Below, in pieces: positions 1-10,818 of a DNA stretch of 64,000 nt. The DNA lies in the NCBI GenBank assembly GCA_022559845.1, contig CM040126.1:144778064-144842063 (forward strand), in the 5' to 3' direction. The stretch comes from Amorphophallus konjac. Taxonomy: Eukaryota; Streptophyta; Magnoliopsida; Alismatales; Araceae. Each line of letters begins with the position of its first letter. Position 1 is the first letter of the stretch. The translations under genes were made by a program, and so were the position numbers. Below the pieces are notes generated by a model that saw only the letters and a program-made list of their open reading frames with translations, made no database searches and was not told the origin of the DNA.

Positions 1-1500
1 ATCAACAAATTTTTCAAGAGAGGTTTGTTTATCTGCTAGGTCCTTTTGAAGTTTCTCATTTTCTTTCAACAGTTGAGAATTGACATGTTTAAAGGCTTCA
101 GACTTTTCATTGCACAGATTGTTATCCTTTACATAGCTTTGTATTTTTAATTTCAATTCATCAATTTCATCTCTTAACCTTTCATTTTCATCTTCCAAAT
201 CTCTCATTTCTTTTCTCCCTTCTTCAAGATTCTCATTCATTTTTCTTAGATCTTCAATTTCAGTTTCTAAAGAGATTATCTTTTCATTGAGAGTTTTATC
301 ATGCCCACAGGATTCAACCTTCTTCTTTAAGGTTTTCTTTTCTTTTCTGTATACTTCATATTTGTTCATCAATTCAAAGTAAGCTTCGTCCCAATCATCG
401 GTGGAAAATTGCTCAAAGGGAGAGCTCACCTCGCTGTCATTTTCTCCTTTGGCCATTAGGCAGAGATCATCTTTTTCATCTTCAGAGGAGTTATCTTCAG
501 TTTCTTCTTCTTCATCATCACTCCAAGTGCATACCATGGCCTGCTTCTTCTTGCTCTTCCACCTAGGCATCTCTTTCTTATTTCCGTCCGGACACTCAGA
601 CTTGATGTGTCCTGGTTTCCTGCAAGAGTAGCATGCAAGCTTTTCATGTTTTTTAGAATTTTTAGGTCTTGGCCTGAACCCTGTTTTTACCTGGGGCTTT
701 TTCTTAGTGAAGCATGTACCTTCCTTTCTTAAAAACCTTCTGAACTTTCTTGTCAATAGGGCGACTTCATCTTCTTCAGTGTTGCTGCTTGAAGGCTCTT
801 CATCATCAGATAGATCCTTGGTGCTTGGTCCAACTTTAAGAGCCAGAGGCTTCTTTTTACTTATCTCAGCTTCTTTGTTTTTCAGATTCATCTCATAGGT
901 CATCAGGGACCCTATGAGTTCTTCTACCTTGATGGTAGTTAAGTCTTTTGATTCTTCAACTACAGTGACCTTTGTATGCCAAATATGAGTTAGTGATCTC
1001 AGAATCTTTTTTACTATCTCTTGCTCAGAATAGGTCTTACCTAGCTCAGTCAAGCCAATAGTGAGCAAGGTTAGCCTAGCATACATGTCTGAAATGGACT
1101 CATCAGATTTCATTCTAAACTTCTCATATTCAGATACCAACATGTTAGCTTTGGTTGCATGTACCTAATGTGTCCCTTCATATATTACCTCAAGGCGGTC
1201 CAACATTTCTTTTGCAGTGTTGCAAGTTGACACCCTTGAGTACTCAGTTGGATGAAGGGAGCACTGCATCATGTGCTTGGCATCCCAGTTCAGAGTTGAT
1301 TGCCTGATTTGTTCTTTAGTCCATGTATCTTCGTTCGGAGGTAGCTCAAATGGTCCCTTGCTGATCACTCGCCAGACTTCATGATCCTGGGCCCTAATGA
1401 AGGCCTGCATGCGGTTTTTCCAGTAAGGATAATTTGTCCCAGTGAAAAATGGAGGCATATTTACTGAATGTCCTTCAGCCATAGGACCTTTAGTAGCCAT
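1..1500 (-). pseudogene. gag: gag of element A, interrupted, 3' end off window
   Basis: Copia Gag polyprotein, the structural protein of the virus-like particle. The ATG is at 1500 and the N-terminus (MATKGPMAEG...) holds the aromatic-rich GTNYPYWKNRM segment typical of plant copia gag (DUF4219/UBN2-type). Codons stay open to a TAG at 1162-1164, just after IYEGTH. Beyond it the same frame continues as Gag-like sequence rich in Lys and Glu. A single CCHC knuckle, CYSCRKPGHIKSEC (CX2CX4HX4C), lies at about 590-635, followed by an acidic segment and a coiled-coil-like Lys/Glu-rich tract reaching the window edge. The TAG is probably one nonsense change in an otherwise conserved frame. Family assignment is good; the copy is unlikely to make full-length Gag. 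Confidence 0.82.
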
Positions 1501-1545
1501 ATCACCAGTTCTCTCAAGGTCGTTAGATCACAGACAGAGAGACTA

Positions 1546-1557
1546 GCTCTGATACCA
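1546..1557 (-). promoter_or_regulatory. Primer binding site, initiator tRNA-Met type (element A)
   Basis: The minus strand reads TGGTATCAGAGC two bases inside the LTR end. This is the standard plant copia site complementary to the 3' end of initiator tRNA-Met. It fixes the strand and the inner LTR boundary. Confidence 0.92.
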
Positions 1558-2370
1558 CGTGTTGAGTGGTGATAGGCAGATCTAGAGGGGAGGGGTGAAT
1601 AGATCAGCCCCTTTTTGCCCTTCTTTGTGGAAATAAAACTAGATTTAACACAACCGATTATGAGACAGATATTAGTTAACAGCTAAGAAGCTAGATACAC
1701 ACATGATGTCTGGAATCGGTCCTATCAAGCTTCTATCGTAGGAACAAGTGAGAAATCAACCCATAAGATAAGATCTTTAAGGTGGTTCGGTCTCAACCTA
1801 GAGACCAATGTCCATCCATCACACAATACGGTGAGGCTTCACTGGTGTCAACGCACACCCGCTGATTCACAGCTTCTACTGAGAGAAACACTCTCACACT
1901 CTGCTGACACACAGCTTGAGGTATTACAACCCAAAACACAGACCGGTGTCAACACCGTCTGTCTTCCTACATGCAAGTAGGGATCAAGAGCAATGGAGTT
2001 TGTTTCGAAGAAAAGCAAACTGAAAATGGAACTGCTAGACAAAGTATCGTGGTAAAACACAATGAAAGGAAGGTCTCTTATCTGAGAAAGAGCTTGAGGG
2101 GTCCTTGGCTTTGTTCTTCTTCTTCTTGGATCTTCACCACCACCCTTGAGGAAGAAGGTTGATAAAGCTTCAAGCTTTTTCAGAGATCTGGATGGAGCTT
2201 CACGAAACCCTTCTTCTTGTGAGAAGATCTCCCATCGTGAGGAAGAGGATCATCTTCTTCTTCAATTGCTTACACCAGCAGCATTAGGAAGAAGGCTAGC
2301 TTCCTCAGCAAGTCTTCCAGCTTTTCATTTTTCTTCTTGCTTGCTTGTCCTCCGAACTGGAGCTCATTCT

Positions 2371-2380
2371 CCTTATATAT
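2371..2380 (-). promoter_or_regulatory. TATA box of LTR A
   Basis: The minus strand reads ATATATAAGG about 980 bp inside the U3 end, with no other TATA candidate as good in this LTR. Transcription would start about 30 bp further left (about 2340). Confidence 0.55.
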
Positions 2381-2689
2381 TGGTGTCCAAGGGTGACACC
2401 AATGTTGTTCGCTTTTCAAGCAACACCCAAAATGTCACATCCACATTATATGATCTCTTTCCATTTACATAGTTAACTTCTATTCTGTCAAGTCTGTAGG
2501 AATGTAGGTAGGTAGGAGACCATAGCAGCCAAGGTACGATCTTCTTCAGAGGATGTCTCTGCCAAATGACAGTCTTCTGACACAGAAGCACTTTGACGGC
2601 TTTTTCAAGAGCAAACCGATCCTCTGGATTAAGTTCCGGATCTTGAAGATAGCTTCCATCTAATTCAGATCCGTTATGGTCGAACCAAG

Positions 2690-3240
2690 TGTGTCGACAC
2701 TTTCCTATCACTGTGTTGAGACATTCCTTTGAAAGCCTGGAAGAATCATTCTGGTTGAACATGGATGTGTCGACACTTCCCTGTCAGTGTGTCGAGACAT
2801 CCCTTTGAAAGCCTTGAAGATAGCTTCTGTCGATTTCAAACACATTCTGGTTTAACGTTGATGAGTCGATGCTTTACACTCAGTGTGTTGGGACATTTAG
2901 TGAGTGTCTTGAAGATCCATGGCTGATGTGTCGAGACAACACCAAAAGGTGTCGGGACATGTGAGCCATGTGCAGAGTTCTCGCATGAAGGTGTCGAGAT
3001 AGAAGCGCAAAGTGCAGAGATTTTCACACGAGTGTGTCAACACTTCTCACTCAGTGTGTCGAGACATTAGTGAGTCCAGAGTCATAGACAAAATGGCTTC
3101 GGCTTGATTTCTTCTAGATATGTCGAGCCATGGGTTAGATGTGTCGACACATTCTTTTATGTCGGAGCTCAAGCATTGGAAATCTAACATAATCTCTTCT
3201 AGATGTGTCAGGACATCATTAGGCTGTGTCGAGACATCAC
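2690..3240. repeat. Array of about 15 GTGTCGACAC/GTGTCGAGACAT motifs in U3 of LTR A
   Basis: Short copies of TGTCGACAC or TGTCGAGACAT recur with uneven spacing, for example near 2692, 2712, 2765, 2790, 2930, 2949, 2988, 3038, 3057, 3120, 3142, 3204 and 3226. Many are near-palindromes around TCGA. They lie upstream of the TATA box, where enhancers sit. The binding factor, if any, is unknown. Confidence 0.7.
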
Positions 3241-3358
3241 TTAGAGAGATTCTTCTGCACTTGATTAGTCAATTCATCAAACCAAAATAAGTTAGATATT
3301 TCTCAAATATCTACTAATGATTTATGATATGTTATCATCAAAACCAGGGGACACAACA

Positions 3359-3841
3359 GTCGCCACATGTCTGAGGGTCGGGGGTGGCCCCGACTTGCTG
3401 GAGGGTTGTCGTATAATAAGGCTGGTGTGCTGGAGTCATAGGTTGGCCCCCAGCTTGTTGTAGAATGGCTGGAATATAAGCGCTCGTAAGGTGTTCGGGG
3501 AAATTCCCGACATACGTGCATGGGCCGCATAAGCGTGCTGCGGGTCCCCAAAGCCTATGGTTGACTAGAATAAGTCTTCCTTTGACCTTGGGGGCGTCTC
3601 GGGTGTAAACCCCAGCCTTTTCGGTGGGTGCCACGTGTCATGGCTTGTGGTCGGGGTGCCCCCGAGTTGGCCCGAGCGGCTTGGTTGAAGGTGGGTAAAC
3701 CCGTGAACTGGTGATCGGGGATGGCCCTAATCAATTATTGAAGATGCCGTTGGTCACGGCGGGCTGGTTAAGATCCATGGTTGGGCCTGGGGTGTTGTAG
3801 AAAGGGATGGGTGGACAACGCCCTAAAGGTGTTCGGGGAAA
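3359..3841. other. Region B: GC-rich imperfect repeats, origin unknown
   Basis: No credible gene. Two blocks are similar to each other: gccacatgtct...ggtcgggggtggccccgac (from 3362) and gccacgtgtcatgg...ggtcggggtgcccccgag (from 3630). The string aaggtgttcggggaaatt occurs at about 3488 and again at about 3827, the second time at the junction with element C. The look is that of an old LTR or UTR remnant. ORFs here on the minus strand lack any family signature. Confidence 0.5.
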
Positions 3842-3945
3842 TTTGGTGAGGACACCCGAGCCAGAGTACGGCTCGACTCCGCGAGCCATCGGTACCGGAC
3901 ACGCAGCACGACTCGATCGACACTGACCTCTTTGTGATTGGGGGA
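3842..3945 (+). pseudogene. 3' end of chromovirus pol upstream of C's 5' LTR
   Basis: This stretch matches 10726-10830 (the tail of C's pol after the chromodomain, up to the stop and the GGGGGACAG purine tract), including the block around ctcgactccgcgagccatcg. A normal 5' LTR has no pol sequence in front of it, so this is the 3' end of another copy. The left edge falls at short homology (cggggaaat against cggggagaat). Confidence 0.8.
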
Positions 3946-4117
3946 CAGTTTAGAGTCTCCACCAGAGCTTTGACACTTTAGTACACATTTTTGTACGTAT
4001 TTATATTTTGTACATATTTGGTCGTATTTGTATTTCGTACGTATTTGGTTGTATTTTGTATTTCGTACGTATTTGGTTCTATTTGGTGTGTATTTGACAT
4101 GTAATTTGGATTGTATC

Positions 4118-4290
4118 CAAGGAGGGAAAATGGAGCTCATGGATTTCAAATTCAAATGGGTTCAAACTCCAAGGAGGGAAAATGGAGCCCATGGATTTCA
4201 AATTCAATTGGGTTCAAACTCCAATGAGTGAAAAGGGAGCCCATGGATTTCAAATTCAAATGGGTTCAAATTCAAACTCCAAGGAGGAAT
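4118..4290 (+). repeat. About 53-bp tandem repeats in U3 of LTR C
   Basis: Three to four copies of a unit beginning ccaaggagggaaaatggag and containing catggatttcaaattcaa. The same array occurs in the 3' LTR at 10998-11170. It lies directly upstream of the TATA box. Confidence 0.8.
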
Positions 4291-4302
4291 ATGGAACCCA
4301 TA

Positions 4303-4313
4303 CTCTATATATT
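4303..4313 (+). promoter_or_regulatory. TATA box of LTR C
   Basis: ctatatatta follows the 53-bp repeats and precedes a CT-rich leader. The 3' LTR has the same box near 11185. Confidence 0.6.
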
Positions 4314-4639
4314 ACCTTATATTCCCCTCTTGGGAGGATTTGATGAATGAATGAAAATCAGAATTTTTGCGAAGAGCCTTCCTTCTTCTCCCTCCCCTCT
4401 CCCTCTCCTTGAAGGGTGTGACTCCCTCTCTCTTCTTCTTCCTCTTCCTCTAGGGTGCGACGCCCTAGCCCTCTCTCTCTCTCATTCTTTGCTACTCAAG
4501 CTACTGGGAGACGACCTCCCAAACCTCTCCCCAAGTCGGAGCTTAGAGATCGTGGTCATGTGTGGGGATGGATTTTTATTAGAATATTTTATTTGATATT
4601 TATTTTTTTATTTTTCTTGTTTATTTGGTTTATTAATTA

Positions 4640-5010
4640 GGCGTGCCAGTCACTGTCGTGACACTTTATTATGCGCTCATCTGACTGATCAGACAATTAT
4701 GGGTGATAGTGTCGGGACCCAAAACCCGTCGTACCATAAAGGCTACGACGTTAATTACGCCCCTCCGAAAGCGGGACAACCCTTGATTAATTGCAAAAAA
4801 AAAGACCATGGGGCCCATATAATTAAAGATGCAATTGCATGCAAGCACACAATATGGTAGTATTTATTTATTAAATCGACTCACGGTACGAGGCGGAGAA
4901 CTTAGGTCCGAGGACCACTATCATGCATAATGATAGCTTCCGGTGGGGCATAACCCGACTTTCCATAAATCACTATTTAATATACCGGAGAATCGGATCA
5001 TGCAAGCATG
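4640..5010 (+). other. Hairpin-rich block shared with the LTR of element E
   Basis: Starts at gcgtgccagtcac. Hairpins: GTCAC-TGTC-GTGAC; TCTGA-CTGA-TCAGA; and GTCGTACC-ATAAA-GG-C-TACGAC, followed by gttaattac and a GC-rich stem. The minus strand at 20750-20340 has the same order of hairpins with paired base changes. It lies in the transcribed leader part of LTR C. Its role is unknown; candidates are a packaging or translation signal, or a small inserted element. Confidence 0.6.
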
Positions 5011-5501
5011 CAAGATAACAGTATTCAGTATTATCGTTTATTATTTGTTTGATCATTTATTTATAACTTCGAGAGAGATTTTGGTAGCGCCATCTTGCTC
5101 CGAGGGGCATAAAGGCCTTCTTATTTTTGAAGCTGCGCATAGCATTACAGTGCACACACATAGACCCATGAGGTGAGTCGAGTGTGACCGTATTCGGGCA
5201 AGCGCATATTATTGGGGCATGTATGCCGGGGTACGGCAAATTTGATGTTCAAGAACCGAGGGAACGCGGTTGAAACCCGATCGGAACAAATCAAATTTAG
5301 TGAGTTATTGGCTTGTGACAAGGTCATGCTTTGGCTAAAATGGGGTGAGTCCCGAGATCCAAGCATGACTTGTCGGAGCGACATTGATATTCCATACTCG
5401 GGATCTAAGGAAGGTGAGGGTTCTGGAGCGGATGCAGTCATGTTCAATATTCTTTGTTTATTTATTTATTTCCTTATTATCATTGCGTCCTGCATCTAAT
5501 T

Positions 5502-5519
5502 TGGTATCAGAGTGCTAGG
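5502..5519 (+). promoter_or_regulatory. Primer binding site, tRNA-Met type (element C)
   Basis: TGGTATCAGAGTGCTAGG lies seven bases after the LTR end. This form of the site is typical of plant chromoviruses and sets plus-strand orientation. Confidence 0.88.
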
Positions 5520-5641
5520 TTGTCTATGGTGAATTGGGTCTACATTCTAACCCCCTTTTATCCCTTAGAGTCTTGCATTAGTTTGCATAAAAAAAAAATT
5601 CCCTTGCATTTAGCTCCATTGCTTGTCCTTTAGAGTCTTGA

Positions 5642-7133
5642 ATGCCTACTCGGCGTGGTACCGATTACCAACACTCGGTCCCGATGGATAACCCTAGGAA
5701 TGCTGCCCCTAGTGACTTTTCCCCTCAGGATATGATACAAGCTCTCATGAATCGGATAGATCAGTCCGATAAGAGCTTTAGGGATCATGCTGCTTTCATG
5801 GAGGGCCGGATGAAGGCCATGGAGGATCGGATGGAGGCTTCCGACCGAACCATCCAAGGTCTGGTTGGGCAGCCCAACTAGGGTGGAACTCCACGTGAGG
5901 ATGTCCCCGAGCAAGCCCATGGCCCACTTGACCCTCCCCCTCGGCCGCGCACCCTAGGGCCGATGATCGGAGACCGCGTGTCCATGAGTTAGATGATTTC
6001 GGGTCCGATAATGAGGTTGAGGGTTATGGCCGTGCTCGGCGTGGCTATCGGCCCAATAGGGACGATGAGGATGATCGTGTCCTTAGGTTCGTGCGTGCGG
6101 ATCCTCCCACCTTTGATGGGTCTTTGGACCCTAAGGTCTATATTGATTGGGAGGCGGGTATGGACTGCTACTTCTAGTGGTACGAGATGACGGACAACCG
6201 GAGAGTCCGATTTGCCAAAATGAAGTTGCTAGGGCAGGCACAGACCTATTGGAGGAATGTGGAGAGCATGTTGATGCAACGACATCAACCCCAGGTTGAG
6301 ACATGGGATGACATGAAGGTAAAGTTCAGGCAAAAGTACCTTCCTACCACATACCGTCAGAGGCTTATTGATAGAGGGCAGGGTCTCAGCCAAGGGGATC
6401 GGACTGTGACCGACTACATCGCTGATTTTGATGAGTACTACTTGCGATGTGGGGTCACGGAGGAGAGTGCCATGACCATCTCTCGTTTCTGTCGGGGTCT
6501 GCGGCCACACTACCAGCATGAGTTATTTCACCGCCACGCGACGACCCTGGTGGAGGCTTATCAGGTTGCTCTTGAGCTAGAGCAGTTTGAGTCCGAGTTC
6601 ACCCTGGTCCAACGCCCAGGGTCCACATATCAACGTAGGCCGGATCCTCGTGTTCCATCTGGACCTTATCCACGGGGACCCGTGGCTGGCCCACAGAAAC
6701 CCACCCGCCAGGACTTCACTGCCCCTAGGCCCCGCCCTCCCCCTTTGAGGGATTATCCCCCTCGACCCCAGGGGCCATCCCCTGCCCCTCGGCCCCAGCA
6801 TCCCACCATTCTTGCTTGACCCCAGCAGCCCACCATTCCTGCCTGACCCCAGCTGCCACCTCCCCCGGCCCATCGTGATGACAAGGGAAAGGGGCCGATG
6901 ACTGGTGGAGCACCTCATGGCACTGGGTCCCGTCATGAGTGTTTTAGGTACGGAGGAGTTGGTCATTATGCTGTTAGTTGTCCTACCCGATCTTCTTTGG
7001 TCATCAGGGAGTCTTCGACCGGTGAGCTCACACATGGGATCGTATTCGTTAGTTATGAGGTTGACTAGGAGCTCGTGGAGGAGTTCTTTGATGAGCTGAT
7101 TGAGGGCGAGCAGCTAGATGTCCAGGGCACGTA
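5642..7133 (+). pseudogene. gag: gag of chromovirus C, broken
   Basis: Capsid-nucleocapsid polyprotein. ATG at 5642 (MPTRRGTDYQ...). The first frame ends at a TAG at 5879-5881; a frame change lies between there and about 6187, where the retrotransposon gag domain is clear (YWRNVESML... WDDMKVKFRQKYLP... CRGLRPHYQHEL). A Pro-rich linker follows with TGA stops at 6817 and near 6850, then the nucleocapsid knuckle CFRYGGVGHYAVSC near 6940-6981. In the knuckle the second Cys is Tyr, consistent with TGC to TAC. Further TAGs lie near 7066 and 7131. Most stops fit CAG to TAG or CGA to TGA. Not functional. Confidence 0.85.
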
Positions 7134-7173
7134 GTGCCAGGATGATGTTCAGCTGGGTGTTGTCAGCTGTATC

Positions 7174-7791
7174 TTGACCCAGCCGTTGGTGAGTGATGAC
7201 TGGCGTCGCACCACCATATTTCATACCTTTTGTCGGCTGGGCGGGGAAGCCTGCAAGGTGATCATAGATAGCGGGAGTTGCATTAATGCTATCTCCACAG
7301 GTACTGTAAGACGCTTAGGGTTGACGCCCGTGGACCAACCCTCCCCTTACCGTGTGTCATGGGTAGATTCCACCTGCATTCCTGTCAGACTGCGATGTCT
7401 GGTGCCATTGCAGTTCCATGCCTACCAAGATGGGATCTGGTGTGATGTGTTGCCTATGGAGGTAGGCAGTATCATCTTGGGAAGGCCCTGGTTATTTGAT
7501 CGGGATGCTACCCTCCATGGCCGGTCAAACACATGCACATTCGACCATAATGGCCAACGGATTACCCTTCACCCGTCCCAGCCGAGGAGTCCATCCATCC
7601 GGGGTCCCACTGGGCCTAGTACCCTGACTCCTGCTCTTCCAGGGCCTAGTACCCCATCGTCGGCTCAGGCTACGACCTTACCTCCAGGTGTCCCTGCCCC
7701 GAGTGTTCCTCCGACTAGGAGGTTGATGCTAGTCAGCTCCCGGGAGTTGGAGCGTGGCTTGGTAGAGGGGACCCAATTTTTGCCATCGTAG
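7174..7791 (+). pseudogene. Aspartic protease region of chromovirus C
   Basis: Retropepsin-like domain that would cut the polyprotein. Visible are the catalytic triplet in IIDSGSCINAIS (about residue 35) and the second conserved segment IILGRPWLFD (about residue 100). It shares the frame of the gag domain, as expected for a single gag-pol reading frame, and ends at a TAG at 7789-7791. A Pro/Ser-rich linker precedes the stop. A frameshift separates it from RT. Confidence 0.85.
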
Positions 7792-7799
7792 TCCGAGAG

Positions 7800-9433
7800 G
7801 TGGTTAGAGAGTCGGAGAGTGACCTCCCATCTGATGTTGCTGATGTCCTTAGGGAGTTTGCTGATGTATTTTCTGATGATTTACCTGAGGGTCTTCCACC
7901 CATGCGGGACATTCATCATGCTATTGACCTGATTCCGAGGTCCTCATTGCCGAACTTGCCCTCGCTGATCACGCTGAGCTTCAGCGTCAAGTTGAGGAGT
8001 TGATGACGAGGGGATCTCTCTGTGAGAGCATGAGTCCATGTGCCGTCCCTGCATTGCTTGCTCCTAAGAAGGATGGTACTTGGAGAATGTGTGTCGATAG
8101 CCGTTCAATCAATAAGATTACGGTGAAGTATAGGTTTCCCATTCCCCGCTTAGATGACATGCTTGATATGATGACGGGAGCCACTATGTTTTCTAAGATT
8201 GATCTAAAGAGTGGCTATCACCAAGTGCGGATCAGGCCCAGTGATGAGTGGAAGATAGCCTTTAAGACCAAAGGTGGTCTTCATGAGTGGCTGGTCATGC
8301 CCTTTGGGTTGACCAATGCTCCTAGCACCATTATGCGGCTGATGACCCAAGTCCTTCGACCATTGATTGGGGTCTTTGTGGTAGTTTATTTTGATGACAT
8401 TCTCATCTATAGCCGCACCCGGGAGGCCCACTTAGACCATCTACGGTAGGTCTGTCTTATCTTACGGAGACAGAGTCTTTATGCCAACCCTACGAAATGT
8501 GCTTTCATGACTAGTCAGATCACTTTCTTAGGGTTTATTGTGTCTAGCAAGGGAGTCTCCGCCAACCCTGAGAAGGTAAGGGCCATAGTGGAGTGGCCCG
8601 AGCCTCATACTCTTCATGATGTCCGTAGCTTTCATGGCCTGGCGACTTTCTATCGCCGTTTTATTCAAGGCTTTAGTTCCAACACGACCCCTATCATTGA
8701 TTACATCCGAAAGGGGACGTTTGAATGGACGAAGGCCACCTCAACTGCATTTGTGCTCCTTAAAGAGCGCATGACTCAGGCACCTATTCTTAGACTTCCT
8801 AACTTCACGAAAGTGTTTGAGGTCTCTTGCGATGCTTCTGGGGTTGGTATTGGTGTTGTTCTGAGCTAGGAGACCCACCCCATTGCTTATTTCAGTGAGA
8901 AATTGAGCGATGCTAAACTGGGTTACTCCACGTATGACAAGGAGTTTTACGCGGTTGTGCAGGCCCTTCGGCATTGGAGACATTATGTGTTGCACCAGGT
9001 GTTTGTTTTATTTTCTGATCATGAGGCCCTCAAGTATCTCCATGCCCAGAAGAAACTTAATTCTCGTCACAGTCGTTGGGTGGAGTTTCTCCAGGATTAT
9101 ACCTTTGTGCTGAAGCACAAGGCCGGTGCAGAGAACCGGGTGGCCGACGCTCTGAGTCGTCGCGCTTATCTTTTATCCACCATGAGTATAGAGGTGGTTG
9201 GGATGGATAGGATGAAGGAGGCCTATGCGGATTGTCTGGACTTTGGTCCGATTTATACCACCCTCCAGGCAGGACCGTCCCGAGAGCATCCTAATTATGC
9301 CATGAAGGACGGATACCTTTTTCGGGGGAGTTGCTTGTGTATTCCGCGGACTTCAGTTCGTGACTTCCTCACTTGGGAGATGCATGCAGGAGGTCTAGCC
9401 GGTCACTTCGGTCGAATAAGACAATTGAGGTAG
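7800..9433 (+). pseudogene. Reverse transcriptase and RNase H of chromovirus C
   Basis: RT copies the element RNA and RNase H removes the template strand. The 7800-8003 frame gives the RT N-terminus (FADVFSDDLPEGLPP). After a frame change near 8000 come [30 protein letters not shown], the fingers-palm segment [11 protein letters not shown] and the catalytic [12 protein letters not shown] stops at 8447 and 8867 both sit where CAG is expected. RNase H covers about 8800-9170 (CDASGVGIG ... YSTYDKEFYAVV ... DHEALKYL ... RVADALSRR). A frameshift near 9415 separates it from integrase. Confidence 0.88.
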
Positions 9434-10818
9434 TCGAGCATCATTTTTATTGGCCTAGTTTGAAGCGTGACGTTGCTCGCATTGTAGCCCAGTGTCGTAC
9501 CTGCATTGTGGCCAAGATGAGGAAGCATGTTTCAGGTCCTTATACTCCTCTTCCTATGCCTGATAGGCCATGGCAGGATATCAACATGGATTTTGTATTA
9601 GGGTTGCCACGGACCGCCCGCAAGCATGATTCTATTTTTGTGGTGGTTGATAGATTTTTGAAGATGGCTCTCTTCATTCCTTGTTCGAAGACTTCAGATG
9701 CCTCTGGAGTTGCTTGATTATTCTTCTCTAGTGTAGTGAGCCGATTTGGGCTTCCTAAGTCCATTGTGTCCAATCGAGATGTCCGGTTCACTAGCTACTT
9801 TTAGAATACCCTTTGGCATTTGATGGGCACTCAGCTCAAATTCTCTGCAGCCTACCATCCCCAGACTGACGAGCAGACCGAGGTAGTCAATAGAAGTTTG
9901 AAGAACCTCTTGAGATGTTTGGTTAGGGAACGCGATAGGGATTGGGATCTTACTTTACCGCTTGCCGAGTTTGCATATAATGACTCTGTCAATAGGTCCA
10001 CATGCATGAGTCCTTTTGAGGTTGTCACAGGATATAGACCTAGGAAGTCAGTGGATCTAGTTCCCTTACCGATGCATGCTAGAGTGTCGTAGTCTGTAGA
10101 GTCATTTTTTGAGCATGTTAGGGGTTTGCATGATGATATTCGTCGTCATATAGAGACCAGCAACACGCGATATAAAGAGTTGGTTGACGCTCATAGACAC
10201 CCCCGCGAGTTCTAGGAGGGAGATTATGTCATGATCCGGGTCAGACCAGAACGATTTCCTTCTGGAGCCATGAAGAAACTATAGGCTCGTGGTGCTGGCC
10301 CATTTAGAGTTTTGAGGCGAGTTGGATCTAATGCATATGTTGCAGACTTGCTGGATGACTATGGTATCAGTTCCACATTCAATGTCTTGGACTTAGTCGC
10401 ATATAGGGACCCGACAATGATCCCTAGTGAGTTATTCGGGCCTTCTCCACCCCTTGTGAGCAAGCCCTCCCCTGAGAGTCCACTTCCAGCCCTGTCACCT
10501 CTGCAGCGTGAGCGGATAGAGTCTATACTGGATGAGCAGGTGACAACAACTAGGAGTGGTGTGTATCATCGCTACTTGGTGCGTTGGAGAGGACGGCCTG
10601 CATCCGATGATACATGGATCACCTGGGCAGAGCGTGAGAGGATAGATCCGAACTTGCTCGAGCGATACCAGAGCGATGGAGACCCTTACTCGATAGGGTC
10701 GAGTTTCTCCCACCCGGGGAGAATTGGTGAGGACACCCAAGCCAGAGTACGGCTCGACTCCGCGAGCCATCGGTACCGGACACGCAGCACGACTCGGTCG
10801 ACACCGACCACTTTGTAG
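9373..10818 (+). pseudogene. Integrase with C-terminal chromodomain, chromovirus C
   Basis: Integrase joins element DNA to the host; the chromodomain steers it to certain chromatin. The HHCC zinc site is visible (HHFYWPSL ... CRTC), then MDFVLGLP and SNRDVRFTSYF with the first two catalytic Asp, and HPQTDEQTEVVNRSL with the Glu. In-frame stops at 9715 (TGA), 9803, 10090, 10214 and 10282 (TAG) fit CGA or CAG decay. The chromodomain is at about 10510-10671, with YLVRWRGRPASDDTWI and ERIDPNLLERY. The frame ends at a TAG at 10816, followed by GGGGGACAG. Confidence 0.88.

Larger units (their letters stand above)
1..3358 (-). mobile_element. Element A: SIRE/Maximus-like Ty1/copia retrotransposon, 5' portion
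   Basis: Seen: reading leftwards there is an LTR with TG...CA ends (1560-3358), a primer site matching initiator tRNA-Met (1546-1557), and a gag region with a copia-type N-terminal domain and a CCHC knuckle (1500 down to 1). The LTR is long (about 1.8 kb), which fits the SIRE/Maximus lineage. Protease, integrase, RT and the 3' LTR would lie left of the window. The target duplication cannot be checked; the bases outside the LTR are gtcgc (3359-3363). An in-frame stop in gag shows this copy is not intact. Confidence 0.88.
1560..3358 (-). repeat. LTR of element A (5' LTR)
   Basis: The ends read TGTTG...CAACA on either strand, and the primer site adjoins at 1557. The U3 start on the minus strand (TGTTGTGTCCCCTGG, then TTGATGATAACA) resembles the U3 start of the LTRs in array G, so A and G are related SIRE-like families. 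A TATA box lies at 2371-2380 and a dense array of short palindromic motifs at 2690-3240. The small ORFs in this stretch look accidental. Confidence 0.85.
3945..5494 (+). repeat. LTR of element C (5' LTR, about 1.55 kb)
   Basis: The first 600 bp match 10830-11441 closely, so this is the LTR pair of C. The right end is ...gtcctgca (5494), seven bases before the primer site. The left end is approximate: it follows the purine tract near 3945, where a clear TG end was not certain. Inside are AT-rich ~25-bp repeats (about 3985-4100), about 53-bp repeats containing aaggagggaaaatggagccc (4118-4290), a TATA box (4303-4313), a CT-rich leader, and a hairpin-rich block (4640-5010). Confidence 0.75.

Noticed and set aside
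2146..2762. ORFs in LTR A as host genes
   Set aside because: They lie within a bounded LTR and read through its TATA box and motif array.
4640..5010. Hammerhead ribozyme as in plant retrozymes
   Set aside because: No CTGATGA and GAAA core in the needed order was found in the hairpin block.
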